Source: Lamprobacter modestohalophilus (GTDB lineage Bacteria; Pseudomonadota; Gammaproteobacteria; Chromatiales; Chromatiaceae). From it: a DNA stretch of 64,000 nt. A program made the translations under genes and the position numbers. The stretch covers positions 1-64,000 of the forward strand of contig NZ_NRRY01000025.1 in assembly GCF_016583905.1 (NCBI RefSeq), written 5' to 3'. Below, one piece after another: positions 16,933 to 26,283 of the stretch. The first letter of the stretch is position 1; each line of letters opens with the position of its first letter. The notes beneath the pieces were generated by a model. It was given only the letters and a program-made list of their open reading frames with translations, was not told where the DNA came from and ran no database searches.

Positions 16933-18726
16933 CTACAATAGTAGCCGGCGGATATCGGCAAGCAGGTTGGCGAGCAAGGTGGTGAAGCGCACACCATCAG
17001 CGCCATCGACGACACGATGATCATAGGACAGCGACAGCGGCAACATGAGCCGTGGCTCGAAGCTGTTGCTGTCAGCATTCCAGACCGGTTTCATCTCAGT
17101 GCGTGAGACACCGAGGATGGCGACCTCGGGGGCGTTGACAATGGGTGTGAACGCAGTGCCGCCGATGCCGCCGAGACTGGAGATGCTGAACACGCCACCT
17201 TGCATATCGCCCGGTAGCAGCTTGCCATCACGTGCCTTGGTGCTGAGCGTCATCAGCTCGCGGGCGATCTCGAACAGGCCCTTCTTGTCGACATCGCGGA
17301 TCACCGGCACCACCAGCCCGTTCGGTGTGTCGACGGCGACGCCGAGGTGGGTGTAGTGCTTGAGGATCAGGTTGTCGCCGTCGGCCGAGAGCGAGGCCTT
17401 GAGCGTCGGCATCTGCGCCAGCGCGCCGGCGACGGACTTCATCAGGAAGGGCATGAAGGTGAGCTTGACACCGGCTTGCTCGGCGGTCTGCTTCTGGCCC
17501 TTGCGGAAGGCCTCGAGCTCGGTGATGTCGGCCTCGTCGAACTGAGTGACATGCGGCACCGAGAGCCAGGCGCGGTGCAGATGGGTGCCGCTGAGCTTCT
17601 TGATGCGCGACAGCGGCTGCGTCTCGGTCTGGCCGAACTTGCTGAAATCGACCTCGGACGCGGCCGGGAGCTGGAATGGCATGCCGCCGGCTGCGGCAGG
17701 CGGGCCGCCGGCTGAGAGTGTCTTTTTGACGTAGGCCTGAACGTCGTCCTTGAGGATGCGCCCCTTACGCCCACTACCCTTGACCTGTGCCAGGTCGACG
17801 CCGAGCTCGCGCGCGAAGCGGCGGATCGCGGGGCTAGCATGCGGGGTGCGGCCACTGGCGATGGCCTGCATATCCGCGGGGCGTGGCAGGATCGGTGCCT
17901 TGCGGCGCTCGGCCTCACCGGGCGCGCGGCTCGTGGATCGAGCCTGTTGAGCCTGGGTGCTTTCAGAGGCGCTGGTTGCTTCGGGTTGGGCTTGGGCGAC
18001 TTCGGGCTTTGCGGTGGCCGCGGGTGCTTGCGCAATCTCGGCTTCTTCGGCTGCGGGTGCGTCTGATCCATCCCCAACGCTAGCCTGAGCCGCTCCCTTC
18101 AGCGTCAGCAGCAGATCGCCCTGATTGACCTTGTCGCCGGTCTTGATGTGCACCGCCTCGACGGTTCCGGCGGTCGGCGAGGGGATCTCCATGGTCGCCT
18201 TCTCGCTCTCGAGGGTGACGATGGATTGATCGACCTCGACCTGGTCACCAATGCCGACCAAGACCTCGATCACCGGGATGTCGGTGAAGTCGCCGATGTC
18301 TGGCATCGGCACCTCGATCTGCTCAGTGGAGGCGGCGTTGGTTGCTGCCGCAGCCTGCTTATTTCCGGTTTTCGCTGATGCCGTCGAGGCGGGTTTGTTC
18401 GCGGTTGATGCAGTTTCATCGGCGCCGCTTGCCGTTCCCCCAGCGCGGCTGGTTTCTGGCTCAGCGGCCGCTTTGCCGCCGTCAGCACTGGTATCAACCC
18501 GCAGCAGCAGATGACCTAGCCCAACCCGCTCGCCGACCTTGACGTTGATCTCGGTGACCTCGCCACCTAGGGGCGACGGGATCTCCATGGATGCCTTGTC
18601 GCTCTCTAGGGTCAACAGCGACTGTTCGGGCTCGATGCGATCGCCAGGGGCGACCAGGATCTCGATGATCTCGACATCGGCGAACTCTCCGATATCGGGA
18701 AGCAGAATGTCTTCTACCGTTGCCAC
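16933..18726 (-). CDS. aceF: Dihydrolipoamide acetyltransferase of pyruvate dehydrogenase (E2)
   Basis: A 597-residue E2. It has two lipoyl domains, with the lipoylated Lys in LESDKASMEIPSP (near residue 44) and LESEKATMEIPSP (near 165). They are joined by Ala/Pro/Thr-rich flexible linkers to a peripheral subunit-binding domain (ASPAIRRFARELGVDL) and the catalytic core with the DHRVVDGADG active-site motif near the C-terminus. It forms the cubic core of the complex and transfers acetyl to CoA. The GTG start has GGAG about nine bases upstream. E. coli has three lipoyl domains; two is common in related species. Confidence 0.96.
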   Translation of the reverse strand: MATVEDILLPDIGEFADVEIIEILVAPGDRIEPEQSLLTLESDKASMEIPSPLGGEVTEINVKVGERVGLGHLLLRVDTSADGGKAAAEPETSRAGGTASGADETASTANKPASTASAKTGNKQAAAATNAASTEQIEVPMPDIGDFTDIPVIEVLVGIGDQVEVDQSIVTLESEKATMEIPSPTAGTVEAVHIKTGDKVNQGDLLLTLKGAAQASVGDGSDAPAAEEAEIAQAPAATAKPEVAQAQPEATSASESTQAQQARSTSRAPGEAERRKAPILPRPADMQAIASGRTPHASPAIRRFARELGVDLAQVKGSGRKGRILKDDVQAYVKKTLSAGGPPAAAGGMPFQLPAASEVDFSKFGQTETQPLSRIKKLSGTHLHRAWLSVPHVTQFDEADITELEAFRKGQKQTAEQAGVKLTFMPFLMKSVAGALAQMPTLKASLSADGDNLILKHYTHLGVAVDTPNGLVVPVIRDVDKKGLFEIARELMTLSTKARDGKLLPGDMQGGVFSISSLGGIGGTAFTPIVNAPEVAILGVSRTEMKPVWNADSNSFEPRLMLPLSLSYDHRVVDGADGVRFTTLLANLLADIRRLLL

Positions 18727-18862
18727 GCTGCTGTCTCCTGTGACCAGTGAGGGGCCAGATGGGGATGCGCGATCTGGAAGGGCCAGTGGGTGCTCAGGAG
18801 CCTTGGCATCCGCAAGCGATGGCTTAGTCCCGCTGGCTTTATTGGAAAACGCTGCGGAACGC

Positions 18863-21574
18863 TCATTGGGTCACCGGGTTCGGCTTCTCTGGATCGATTC
18901 GATACTTTTCAATGGCCTCGCGTACGCGCGACGCCGGGATGCTGCCCTCGTCGGCCAGCGCTTTGAGTGCGGCGATCACCACATACCAGCGATTGACCTC
19001 GAAGAATTTGCGCAGTTGGCTGCGCATGTCGCTGCGGCCGAAGCCATCGGTGCCGAGCACGCTGTAGTGGCGCGGCAGATAGGGCCGAATCTGATCAGCA
19101 TAAGCGCGCATGTAGTCGGTGGCGGCGACGATTGGGCCTTCGCTGTCGGCGAGCTGCTCGGTCACATAGGGACTGCGGGGTGGTTCTTCCGGGTGCAGCA
19201 GGTTCCAGCGCTCGACATCGATGCCCTCGCGGCGCAGCTCATTGAAGCTGGTGACGCTCCAGACATCGGCGGTAACCTCGAAGTCTTTGGCGAGCAGTGC
19301 GGCGGCGGCTTGGACCTCGCGCAGGATGGTGCCGCTACCGAGCAGCTGCACGCGCGGTGCTGAGCCCTTGGCGCTCGCCTTCGTCTTCTTTTTCGTCGCC
19401 GGCGCCGCTTCCGTTGCTGCCGCCTCGGCCGGCGGCAGCCGGTAGATGCCGCGCCGGATGCCGTCCTCGACACCCTCGGGCATCGCCGGCTGCGGATAGT
19501 TTTCGTTCATCACCGTGATGTAGTAGAAGCAGTTCTGCTTTTCGGCATACATCCGGCGTAGACCGTCCTGCACGATCACGGCCAGCTCGTAGGCGAAGGC
19601 GGGGTCGTAGCTGACGCAGTTGGGGATGGTTGCTGCCGCCAGATGGCTGTGGCCGTCCTGGTGCTGTAGACCCTCGCCAGCCAGCGTGGTGCGTCCGGCG
19701 GTGCCGCCGAGCAGGAAGCCGCGCGCCTGCATGTCGCCGGCGGCCCAGATCAGGTCGCCGACGCGCTGGAAGCCGAACATCGAGTAGTAGATGTAGAACG
19801 GGATCATCGCCTGGCCATGGTTGGCGTAGGCGGTGGCGGCGGCGATCCAGGACGACATGGCGCCGGCTTCGTTGATGCCCTCTTGCAGGATCTGGCCGTT
19901 GGTCTCCTCGCGGTAGTACATCACCTGATCAGAGTCGACCGGCTCGTAGAGCTGGCCGACATGCGAGTAGATGCCGAGCTGGCGAAACATGCCTTCCATG
20001 CCGAAGGTGCGCGCCTCGTCCGGTACGATCGGCACCACGAGTTTGCCGATGGCCTTGTCGCGGAGGATCATCGTCATCAACCGGACCATGGCCATGGTGG
20101 TCGACATCTCGCGCTCGCCGCTGGATTCGAGCAGCTGGGAGAAGGCTGTTAGCTCGGGCACCGCGAGCGCCGGGGCGTCGTCGAAACGCGCCGGTAGCGG
20201 GCCGCCGAGGGCCTCGCGGCGCTCCTGCAGGTATTTCAGCTCGGGGCTGTCGGGCGCTGGCTTGTAGAAGGGCGCGGCACCGATCTGTTCGTCCGAGATC
20301 GGGATGTTGAAGCGGTCGCGGAAGGCCTTGAGATGGGTCTCGCCCATCTTTTTCTGCGAGTGGGTGATGTTCATGCCCTCACCGGCGACGCCCATGCCAT
20401 AGCCTTTGACGGTCTTGGCCAGGATCACCGTGGGCTGGCCCTGATGGCTCATGGCTGCGGCGTAGGCATTGAAGACCTTGACCGGGTCATGGCCACCGCG
20501 GTTGAGGCGCCAGATGTCCTCGTCGGTCATGTTGGCGACCATGTCGGCGAGCTCAGGGTACTTGCCGAAGAAATGCTCGCGGGTGTAGGCGCCACCCTTG
20601 GCCTTGTAGGCTTGGTAGTCGCCGTCGACGCATTCTTCCATGCGCTTGAGTAGGAAGCCCTGGTTGTCGCGCGCCAGCAGTGGGTCCCAATAGCTGCCCC
20701 AGATGACCTTGATGACGTTCCAGCCGGCGCCGCGGAAGACGGCCTCGAGCTCCTGGATGATCTTGCCGTTGCCGCGCACTGGGCCGTCGAGGCGCTGTAG
20801 GTTACAGTTGACGACGAAGACCAGGTTGTCGAGTCGCTCGCGCGCGGCTAGGGAGATGGCGCCGAGGGATTCGGGCTCATCCATCTCGCCGTCGCCGAGG
20901 AAGGCCCAAACCTTGCGGCCCTCGGTGTTGAGGACGCCGCGGTCGCTCAGGTAGCGCATGAAGCGCGCCTGATAGATGGCCATGATCGGCCCGAGGCCCA
21001 TCGACACGGTCGGGAACTGCCAGAAGCCGGGCATCAGCCAGGGATGCGGATAAGATGACAGCCCTGGGCCATCGACCTCTTGGCGGAAGTTGTAGAGCTG
21101 CTCTTCGCTGATGCGGCCTTCGAGGAAGGCGCGGGCATAGATGCCGGGGGCCGAGTGGCCTTGCATGAAGACCAGGTCGCCGCCGTGATCCTTACTGCGA
21201 GCGCGGAAGAAATGGTTGAGGCCGACGTCGTAGAGCGTGGCGCTGGAGGCGAAGGAGGAGATATGTCCGCCCAACTCCGAGGACAGTCGGTTGGCTTGGA
21301 CCACCATTGCCATCGCGTTCCAGCGGATGAAGGAGCGGATGCGGCGTTCCATGGCGCGGTCGCCGGGGAAGCGTTCCTGCTTCTGCATCGGGATGGTGTT
21401 CAGGTAAGCGGTGTTGGCGCTGAAGGGTAGATAGGCGCCAGAGCGGCGGGCCTTATCGATCAGGCGCTCGAGCAGGTAGTGCGCGCGCTCGATCCCCTCG
21501 TTCTCGAGCACGGCATCCAGGGACTCGAGCCACTCTAGGGTCTCCTGGGGGTCGATATCGGGCTTATTGGGCAT
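18863..21574 (-). CDS. aceE: Pyruvate dehydrogenase E1 (homodimeric)
   Basis: A protein of about 903 residues of the AceE type. It has [20 protein letters not shown] near the N-terminus, the substrate-site histidine in [20 protein letters not shown], the ThDP-binding [12 protein letters not shown] followed by [13 protein letters not shown], and the C-terminal transketolase-like domains ([15 protein letters not shown] region). It decarboxylates pyruvate and acetylates the E2 lipoyl group. ATG 21574 is preferred over ATG 21601 because AAGGAA lies at ideal spacing. It heads the aceE-aceF-lpd operon. A lysine/alanine-rich linker ([14 protein letters not shown]) lies inside the C-terminal third. 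The 293 bp upstream (21575-21867) holds no gene I can support. Confidence 0.97.
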   Translation of the reverse strand: MPNKPDIDPQETLEWLESLDAVLENEGIERAHYLLERLIDKARRSGAYLPFSANTAYLNTIPMQKQERFPGDRAMERRIRSFIRWNAMAMVVQANRLSSELGGHISSFASSATLYDVGLNHFFRARSKDHGGDLVFMQGHSAPGIYARAFLEGRISEEQLYNFRQEVDGPGLSSYPHPWLMPGFWQFPTVSMGLGPIMAIYQARFMRYLSDRGVLNTEGRKVWAFLGDGEMDEPESLGAISLAARERLDNLVFVVNCNLQRLDGPVRGNGKIIQELEAVFRGAGWNVIKVIWGSYWDPLLARDNQGFLLKRMEECVDGDYQAYKAKGGAYTREHFFGKYPELADMVANMTDEDIWRLNRGGHDPVKVFNAYAAAMSHQGQPTVILAKTVKGYGMGVAGEGMNITHSQKKMGETHLKAFRDRFNIPISDEQIGAAPFYKPAPDSPELKYLQERREALGGPLPARFDDAPALAVPELTAFSQLLESSGEREMSTTMAMVRLMTMILRDKAIGKLVVPIVPDEARTFGMEGMFRQLGIYSHVGQLYEPVDSDQVMYYREETNGQILQEGINEAGAMSSWIAAATAYANHGQAMIPFYIYYSMFGFQRVGDLIWAAGDMQARGFLLGGTAGRTTLAGEGLQHQDGHSHLAAATIPNCVSYDPAFAYELAVIVQDGLRRMYAEKQNCFYYITVMNENYPQPAMPEGVEDGIRRGIYRLPPAEAAATEAAPATKKKTKASAKGSAPRVQLLGSGTILREVQAAAALLAKDFEVTADVWSVTSFNELRREGIDVERWNLLHPEEPPRSPYVTEQLADSEGPIVAATDYMRAYADQIRPYLPRHYSVLGTDGFGRSDMRSQLRKFFEVNRWYVVIAALKALADEGSIPASRVREAIEKYRIDPEKPNPVTQ

Positions 21575-21867
21575 GGCGTTTCCTTGAGAGCGAGGGCGCA
21601 ACGCGGCGGCGAGCGGTCGAAAGTCTTCAAAGCTACCCGAGCCTCAGTGAATTGGCAAATACTGATTATTTCATTGGGGTCGATGGGGTCAGGTTGACAA
21701 AGCCTGTTCAAACAAAAAGCCGCGGATTGACGGGGGCTTGCGCTTAGGCCGCCGGATGCCGCTGCGCCCAGCGAAGGCTAAGCGTGGTCGGTTGATCCAT
21801 GACGGGGCCTGTCGCCGAGCGAGCAGTTTGGTCGCCGGACTCAGCGCAGCTGTCGGTCTTCGGTTTT

Positions 21868-23193
21868 TCAATCATTTGACGTTTGCTCAGAGGCCTGTCT
21901 GACGAGCCGCAGAAAGGCCTGGCAGCGCGCTGTGAGATCCTCGCCTGCATGCAGATCACCACCGATCAGTAGCATGCTGTCGCGTCCATAGAAGGTCACC
22001 AGCTCAGGCACCTGCTCGAGGCGCATGCCGCCGGCGGGCACTGGCCAGATCGGCGCGAGCCCAGCTAGCGGTGCTCTGGCGGCGGTCGTGATCTCTTGGC
22101 ACTCAGCGGCGGTGAACGCGAAGCGCCCGCCAAAGCTTGGGAAGATGGTCGCGTCGGCACCAGCGAGGCGGGTGAGGGTGCCGAACAGCAGGCCGTGGGC
22201 TAGGCCCTGGCTCGGCCCCAGGCTAAGGCCGCCGAGCAGTGCCGGATGACTCAGTATCGGCAGCGCGATCTGATCGTCCGCGGCGAGTCGTCGCAGGCTG
22301 TCGAGCCCGGTCAGACCGGGACAGAGCAGCAGGCCACCGGCGCCCTGCTCGCGAGCCCGCTCGGCGCGAGCGTTGAGTTCGTCAGCGGGCGCGGTGATGT
22401 TCGGCAGATAGAGACTGGTGCGACCCGTCTGCTGATTGGCACGGGCAATCGCCTCGGCGCAGCGGGTGATCCGCTCGTCGAAGGGGCAGAAGGTCTGATC
22501 GCTCAAGCCGTGGTCGTCCTTGATCAAATCGATGCCGCCCAGGGCGAGGCGATAGGCCATGTCGGCCAGCTCGGTCGGGCTGAGCCCCATGGGCTTCAGC
22601 GCGGTGCAGAGCAGTGGCCGATCGGTGATGCCAAGCTGTTGGCGCAGCCCGGCGATACCGAAGCGCGGTCCTGTGTAGTGCTGCAGCAGCGCGGGCGGGA
22701 GATCGATGCGCTGCAGTCGCACCCCAGGCTGCAGCGCGACGTTGCCGAAGAGGACATTGAGCAGCTGGGTGAGCTCGCGTCCAGCGGCCTCGATCGGGTA
22801 GCGGATGCTGACCTCGAAGCTGCTTGGGTTTTCATCGCTGGCGTCGGGGTCGAAGCTGTCGCTCCAGCTCGAGCTGGAAATGGAATCAGTGCCGTGGCTA
22901 GTGCTGGAGCTTGGACTGAAGCCAGTGCCTTGGCTGGTGCTGGAGCCCATGCTGGAGCAGGGCTTAATCTCAGCAATCACGCCGACGATCTGCGCGCGAA
23001 TCGCCTCATTTGGGATCAGCGCCTCTGGGAACTCGACTGTCTGCTCAAGGCAGATCGAGCGGGCGCGTACCTCGACCTCCGCCGCTGTGCCGCTGAGGCG
23101 ATAGACCGCGGTGAAGCGCTCGCCGCTGAGGGAGAGTGTTGAACTGGGTGTCATCGGGGCTTTTTGGTGTGCTGGTGTTTTAAGTGCTCTCAA
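21868..23193 (-). CDS. RuBisCO-like protein (form IV)
   Basis: A 441-residue RuBisCO large-subunit homologue. The barrel region has LLCTALKPMGLSPTELAD (catalytic Lys175 position kept, Lys177 position Met) and GGIDLIKDDHGLSDQTF (carbamylated-Lys position and one Asp kept, Glu204 position His). Loop 6 reads DATIFPSFGGRFAF, without the expected Lys. It cannot be a CO2-fixing RuBisCO; form IV proteins enolise, isomerise or decarboxylate sugar phosphates. The N-terminal domain carries an unusual Ser/Gly/Thr-rich insertion near residues 78-120. A split transketolase lies nearby beyond hipBA, suggesting a sugar-phosphate salvage role. Subgroup and substrate are not determined. Confidence 0.88.
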   Translation of the reverse strand: MRALKTPAHQKAPMTPSSTLSLSGERFTAVYRLSGTAAEVEVRARSICLEQTVEFPEALIPNEAIRAQIVGVIAEIKPCSSMGSSTSQGTGFSPSSSTSHGTDSISSSSWSDSFDPDASDENPSSFEVSIRYPIEAAGRELTQLLNVLFGNVALQPGVRLQRIDLPPALLQHYTGPRFGIAGLRQQLGITDRPLLCTALKPMGLSPTELADMAYRLALGGIDLIKDDHGLSDQTFCPFDERITRCAEAIARANQQTGRTSLYLPNITAPADELNARAERAREQGAGGLLLCPGLTGLDSLRRLAADDQIALPILSHPALLGGLSLGPSQGLAHGLLFGTLTRLAGADATIFPSFGGRFAFTAAECQEITTAARAPLAGLAPIWPVPAGGMRLEQVPELVTFYGRDSMLLIGGDLHAGEDLTARCQAFLRLVRQASEQTSND

Positions 23194-23235
23194 GAGGGCG
23201 CTTATAGTCGTTAAGGGCTTCCATTGGAGCGATTG

Positions 23236-23263
23236 TTGATTTTGACTCGGATTTTTCTATAAT
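23236..23263 (+). promoter_or_regulatory. Sigma-70-type promoter for hipBA
   Basis: TTGATT at 23236-23241 and a perfect TATAAT at 23258-23263, separated by 16 bp, lie 52 bp before the hipB start. This AT-rich patch stands out from the GC-rich surroundings. The imperfect palindrome TTCTCAGAA just downstream could be a HipB operator but does not match a known operator consensus. Confidence 0.6.
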
Positions 23264-23315
23264 CGTTCTCAGAAGAGTTCTAAAGTTAATCATCAGTCCT
23301 GCTGGGAATGTTTAG

Positions 23316-23639
23316 ATGGAATCACCGATCCCCCTGCCGGTTGAGCGTGCGATTCGCAAGTTGGGCGCTGATCTCTCCCTTGCCCGTCGGCGGCGCCACA
23401 TCACCCAGGCGTCGCTCGCGGAGCGGATGGGCGCCTCTCTGTCCACGGTCCGGCGCATGGAGAAAGGCGATGTCCGGGTGCCTATCCACTTCTTTGCGCG
23501 CGCTCTGCATGTCTTTGGCGACATTCAGGCGCTGGAGCAGCTACTTGATACCGCGAATGATGATATTGGTCTGACGCTGATGGATGAGCAACTGCCCAAG
23601 CGTGTGCGCAACAAGCGCAACACTCCTGAGGCCTTATAG
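23316..23639 (+). CDS. hipB: HipB-type XRE antitoxin
   Basis: A 107-residue protein with a Cro/C1 HTH: LGADLSLARRRRHITQASLA then ERMGASLSTVRRMEKGD, followed by a dimerisation segment. HipB neutralises HipA kinase and represses the operon. It is encoded just before hipA and behind a good promoter. The ATG at 23316 fits the family start. The stop codon lies inside a short tandem repeat (23629-23670), so the exact C-terminus may have shifted by repeat expansion. Confidence 0.88.
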   Translation: MESPIPLPVERAIRKLGADLSLARRRRHITQASLAERMGASLSTVRRMEKGDVRVPIHFFARALHVFGDIQALEQLLDTANDDIGLTLMDEQLPKRVRNKRNTPEAL

Positions 23640-23670
23640 CGCAGGCCTTATGGCGCAGGCCTTATAGCGC
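23629..23670 (+). repeat. Three tandem 14-bp units across the hipB stop
   Basis: AGGCCTTATAGCGC occurs at 23629-23642, as AGGCCTTATGGCGC at 23643-23656, and again exactly at 23657-23670. The hipB stop TAG lies in the first unit. The flanks (CAACACTCCTGAGGCC before, CAACACCCTGAGGCC after) are also duplicated. This indicates slippage or duplication that lengthened the hipB-hipA spacer to 64 bp; hip genes are often adjacent or overlapping. Confidence 0.7.
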
Positions 23671-23703
23671 AACACCCTGAGGCCCTATGATGACGGAGAG
23701 GTC

Positions 23704-24999
23704 ATGAAGTCTGCGACAGCATCGGTCCGCCAACAAGTCGAGCTCCGCATCGGCAAGGCGGGAACGCGAGTCGGCCAACTGATCTATGTCCGCCAGGGGC
23801 GACGGGAAAACACCGCGCTGGCCTATGCCGAGTCATGGTTGTCCAACCCTGACCGATTCAACATCTCCGCCGATTTGCAATTGGGCCTGGGCTACCAGCC
23901 TCATAAAGCGGCCACCGCGCAGGATTCCGTCTTTCATGGGGCGATCGCTGACACGGCCCCGGACGCCTGGGGAAGACGGGTCATTGCCCGTGACCATGCC
24001 AAGCGCCGTAAAGAGCATCCACGCCTTGCTCCACTCACAGAGATGGACTACCTGCTGGCGGTCGATGATTTTAGCCGCGTCGGCGCCTTGCGCCTCTCTG
24101 ATGGGGACGGATGTTACCTTCGAACAGTCGAAGAAGGACGTCGCAGCACACCGCCGCTGATCGAGCTGAGTCGGATCTTCCAGGCCAGCCAGGCGCTAGA
24201 GCGCGGTCAGGAAACCATCGCCGATTTGCGTTACCTGCAGGGCAAGGGGACATCGCTGGGTGGAATGCGGCCCAAATGTTCTGTGGTGGAGGAGGACGGC
24301 TGGCTGGCGATTGGCAAGTTCCCAAGTGTCGGCGATCTGCGCAGTGTCACACGAGGGGAAGTGCTGGCTCTGAAGCTGGCTCGGCTTGCTGGCATTGAAG
24401 CAGCTCAGGCGCGTATCGTGCAGCTGGATAACATCCCCGTGGCCGTGATCCGTCGTTTCGACCGCAGCGAGAGCGACGCCCGGGTACCTTACCAGTCGGC
24501 GGCAACGCTGCTGCAGGCCTCCCGCGCAGAGGAACGCAGCTACACGGAAATCGCTGATGCGATTCGTCGTTACGGCTATGCCCCGACCCAGGACTTACAG
24601 CAGCTCTGGCGCCGGCTGGTTCTCAATCTCTTGATCACCAATGTGGATGATCATTTGCAAAATCATGGCTTCCTGCACCTTGGGAAAGGCCTCTGGCAGC
24701 TGGCGCCTGCGTTCGATATTAATCCTTTTCCGGACAAGGAGCTGGAATCAAAGACCTGGCTGTCTGAGGAGGATGGGCCGATCACGGATGTGGCCATGTT
24801 GCTAGGAAGGGCCGAATATTTTGCGCTGAACCAGCAGCAAGCGTTGGCGGCTCTGGCCGAGGTGTATGCGGCAGTCTCGAACTGGCGCCAGATTGCACTC
24901 AGCTCGGAGGTGGGACTGCAACCAGCGGAGCTGGGCGACTTCGCACCAGCCTTTGAGCATGATCAGACAGAGGCAGCTGCGGTGTTGCTCAGACAATAG
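23704..24999 (+). CDS. hipA: HipA-type serine/threonine kinase toxin
   Basis: A 431-residue HipA homologue. It has the N-terminal couple_hipA domain (VGQLIYVRQGRRENTALAYA), the glycine-rich loop GKGTSLGGMRPKCSV, the nucleotide-binding DNIPVAVIRRFDR, the catalytic NLLITNVDDHLQNHGF and the metal-binding FDINPFP. HipA kinases phosphorylate glutamyl-tRNA synthetase or related targets and induce growth arrest. All kinase motifs appear intact. The pair lies on the strand opposite to the flanking RuBisCO-like and transketolase genes, so it looks inserted between them. Confidence 0.9.
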   Translation: MKSATASVRQQVELRIGKAGTRVGQLIYVRQGRRENTALAYAESWLSNPDRFNISADLQLGLGYQPHKAATAQDSVFHGAIADTAPDAWGRRVIARDHAKRRKEHPRLAPLTEMDYLLAVDDFSRVGALRLSDGDGCYLRTVEEGRRSTPPLIELSRIFQASQALERGQETIADLRYLQGKGTSLGGMRPKCSVVEEDGWLAIGKFPSVGDLRSVTRGEVLALKLARLAGIEAAQARIVQLDNIPVAVIRRFDRSESDARVPYQSAATLLQASRAEERSYTEIADAIRRYGYAPTQDLQQLWRRLVLNLLITNVDDHLQNHGFLHLGKGLWQLAPAFDINPFPDKELESKTWLSEEDGPITDVAMLLGRAEYFALNQQQALAALAEVYAAVSNWRQIALSSEVGLQPAELGDFAPAFEHDQTEAAAVLLRQ

Positions 25000-25152
25000 G
25001 CAAAGTCAAGCAAAGATTGTCTTCCAGTGCCAGATCAACCAACAGAGACGAGCATGGCGTCACAAGCGCGCAATATCAAAGCTTGAGTTTGATAATGCAA
25101 GGTTACTCGGCGACTGGGCCTTCGATGATCACTGCCAGCTAGAGATCCACGA

Positions 25153-26283
25153 TCAGAGATCCTCGGTCTTATCCGCCTTGGCGAGGGTTTCGCCCTGAGC
25201 CTCGGTGCGAATGTTGGCTGCGATCTTGGCTAAGGCGATGTCGTCGATTTGCAGTGATTCGCCGATCAAGGTCTCAGCGGCTCGGATCAGCGCTGCTGCA
25301 TCGAGCCCGTATTCGCGCATCAGGTAGGGCTTGCTGGCGCCGTGGGCATAGGTGTCGCGTAGGCCGAGTCGGATCAGCCGTTTGCCGATGCCTTGCTCGG
25401 CGAGCTGCTCGGCGATTGCGCTGCCGAGTCCGCCGATGATGCTGTGGTTTTCGATCGAGATCGCGCCATGGCGGGCCTTGGCGATCTGCTCGAGCAGCTG
25501 CGGGTCATCGAATGGCTTGAGGGTCGAGACGTGCAGATGGCTGACCGAGACGCCCCGGCTGCGCAGGGCGGCGACGGCGTTGATGGCCTCTTCGGTGCAG
25601 ATGCCGGCGCTGATGATGGCGAGATCGGTGCCTTGCCCAAGATGCCTTGCCTGGCCAAGTCGCAACGGCTGATCGGCTGGGAACAGGCGGGGCACTTCGC
25701 CGCGCAACTGGCGCACATAGACCGGGCCGTCGATGGTCTGCGCGACCGCGAGCACGGATTCCACCTCGGTCGCGTCGCCGGCCTCGAGGATGGTCATGTT
25801 CGGCACCGCGCGCAGTAGGGCGATGTCGTCGATGGCCTGATGAGTGACGCCGCCGGGGGTGGTGATACCGGGTAGGAAGCCGATCATGCGCACCGGTAAG
25901 TTCGGATAGGCGATGCTCATCGCCAACTGATCGAAGGGGCGGCGGGTGATGAAGACCGAGAAGGTATGGATATAAGGAAAGAAGCCCTCGCGCGCGAGTC
26001 CGGCGGCGAAGCCCAGCATGTTCTGCTCGGCCATGCCGAAGGAGAAGAACCGCTCCGGGTATTGGTCACGGAAGCCATCGGCCTCGCAGGAGGCAGTGAG
26101 ATCGGCGCCGAGCACCAGCAGGTCCGGGTGTTCGGCAGCGAAGCGGATCAGGTTCGAGCGATGGGGGCGGGTGACCAGCTCGATCATATGGTGGTCCTGG
26201 CGGAAGGCCTGCAGCATGGACTGACGAGGCGCGCGCCCCGACTCGACTTGTCGCTCTTCGGTTGGCTGCGATCTGGCTTTCAT
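25153..26283 (-). CDS. Transketolase, C-terminal subunit (split type)
   Basis: A 376-residue protein equal to the pyrimidine-binding and C-terminal domains of transketolase: LVLGADLTASCEADGFRDQYPERFFSFGMAEQNMLGFAAGL (catalytic Glu in GMAEQN), YIHTFSVFITRRPFDQ, and the C-terminal DLAIISAGICTEEA and ISIENHSIIGGLGSAIAE. It pairs with the N-terminal half encoded immediately upstream with a 4-bp overlap. Split transketolases of this sort act on special sugar phosphates such as apulose-4-phosphate, or have unknown substrates. About 50 extra N-terminal residues precede the domain. The 153-bp gap to hipA is featureless. Confidence 0.9.
   Translation of the reverse strand: MKARSQPTEERQVESGRAPRQSMLQAFRQDHHMIELVTRPHRSNLIRFAAEHPDLLVLGADLTASCEADGFRDQYPERFFSFGMAEQNMLGFAAGLAREGFFPYIHTFSVFITRRPFDQLAMSIAYPNLPVRMIGFLPGITTPGGVTHQAIDDIALLRAVPNMTILEAGDATEVESVLAVAQTIDGPVYVRQLRGEVPRLFPADQPLRLGQARHLGQGTDLAIISAGICTEEAINAVAALRSRGVSVSHLHVSTLKPFDDPQLLEQIAKARHGAISIENHSIIGGLGSAIAEQLAEQGIGKRLIRLGLRDTYAHGASKPYLMREYGLDAAALIRAAETLIGESLQIDDIALAKIAANIRTEAQGETLAKADKTEDL

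Noticed and set aside
21689-21871. A 60-codon frame overlapping the end of the RuBisCO-like gene by 4 bp
   Set aside because: The overlap looks like coupling, but the product has no motif or hydrophobic pattern and there is no ribosome binding site of note.
21868-23193. A true carbon-fixing RuBisCO
   Set aside because: Lys177, Glu204 and the loop-6 Lys positions are not conserved, and no small subunit or activase is adjacent.
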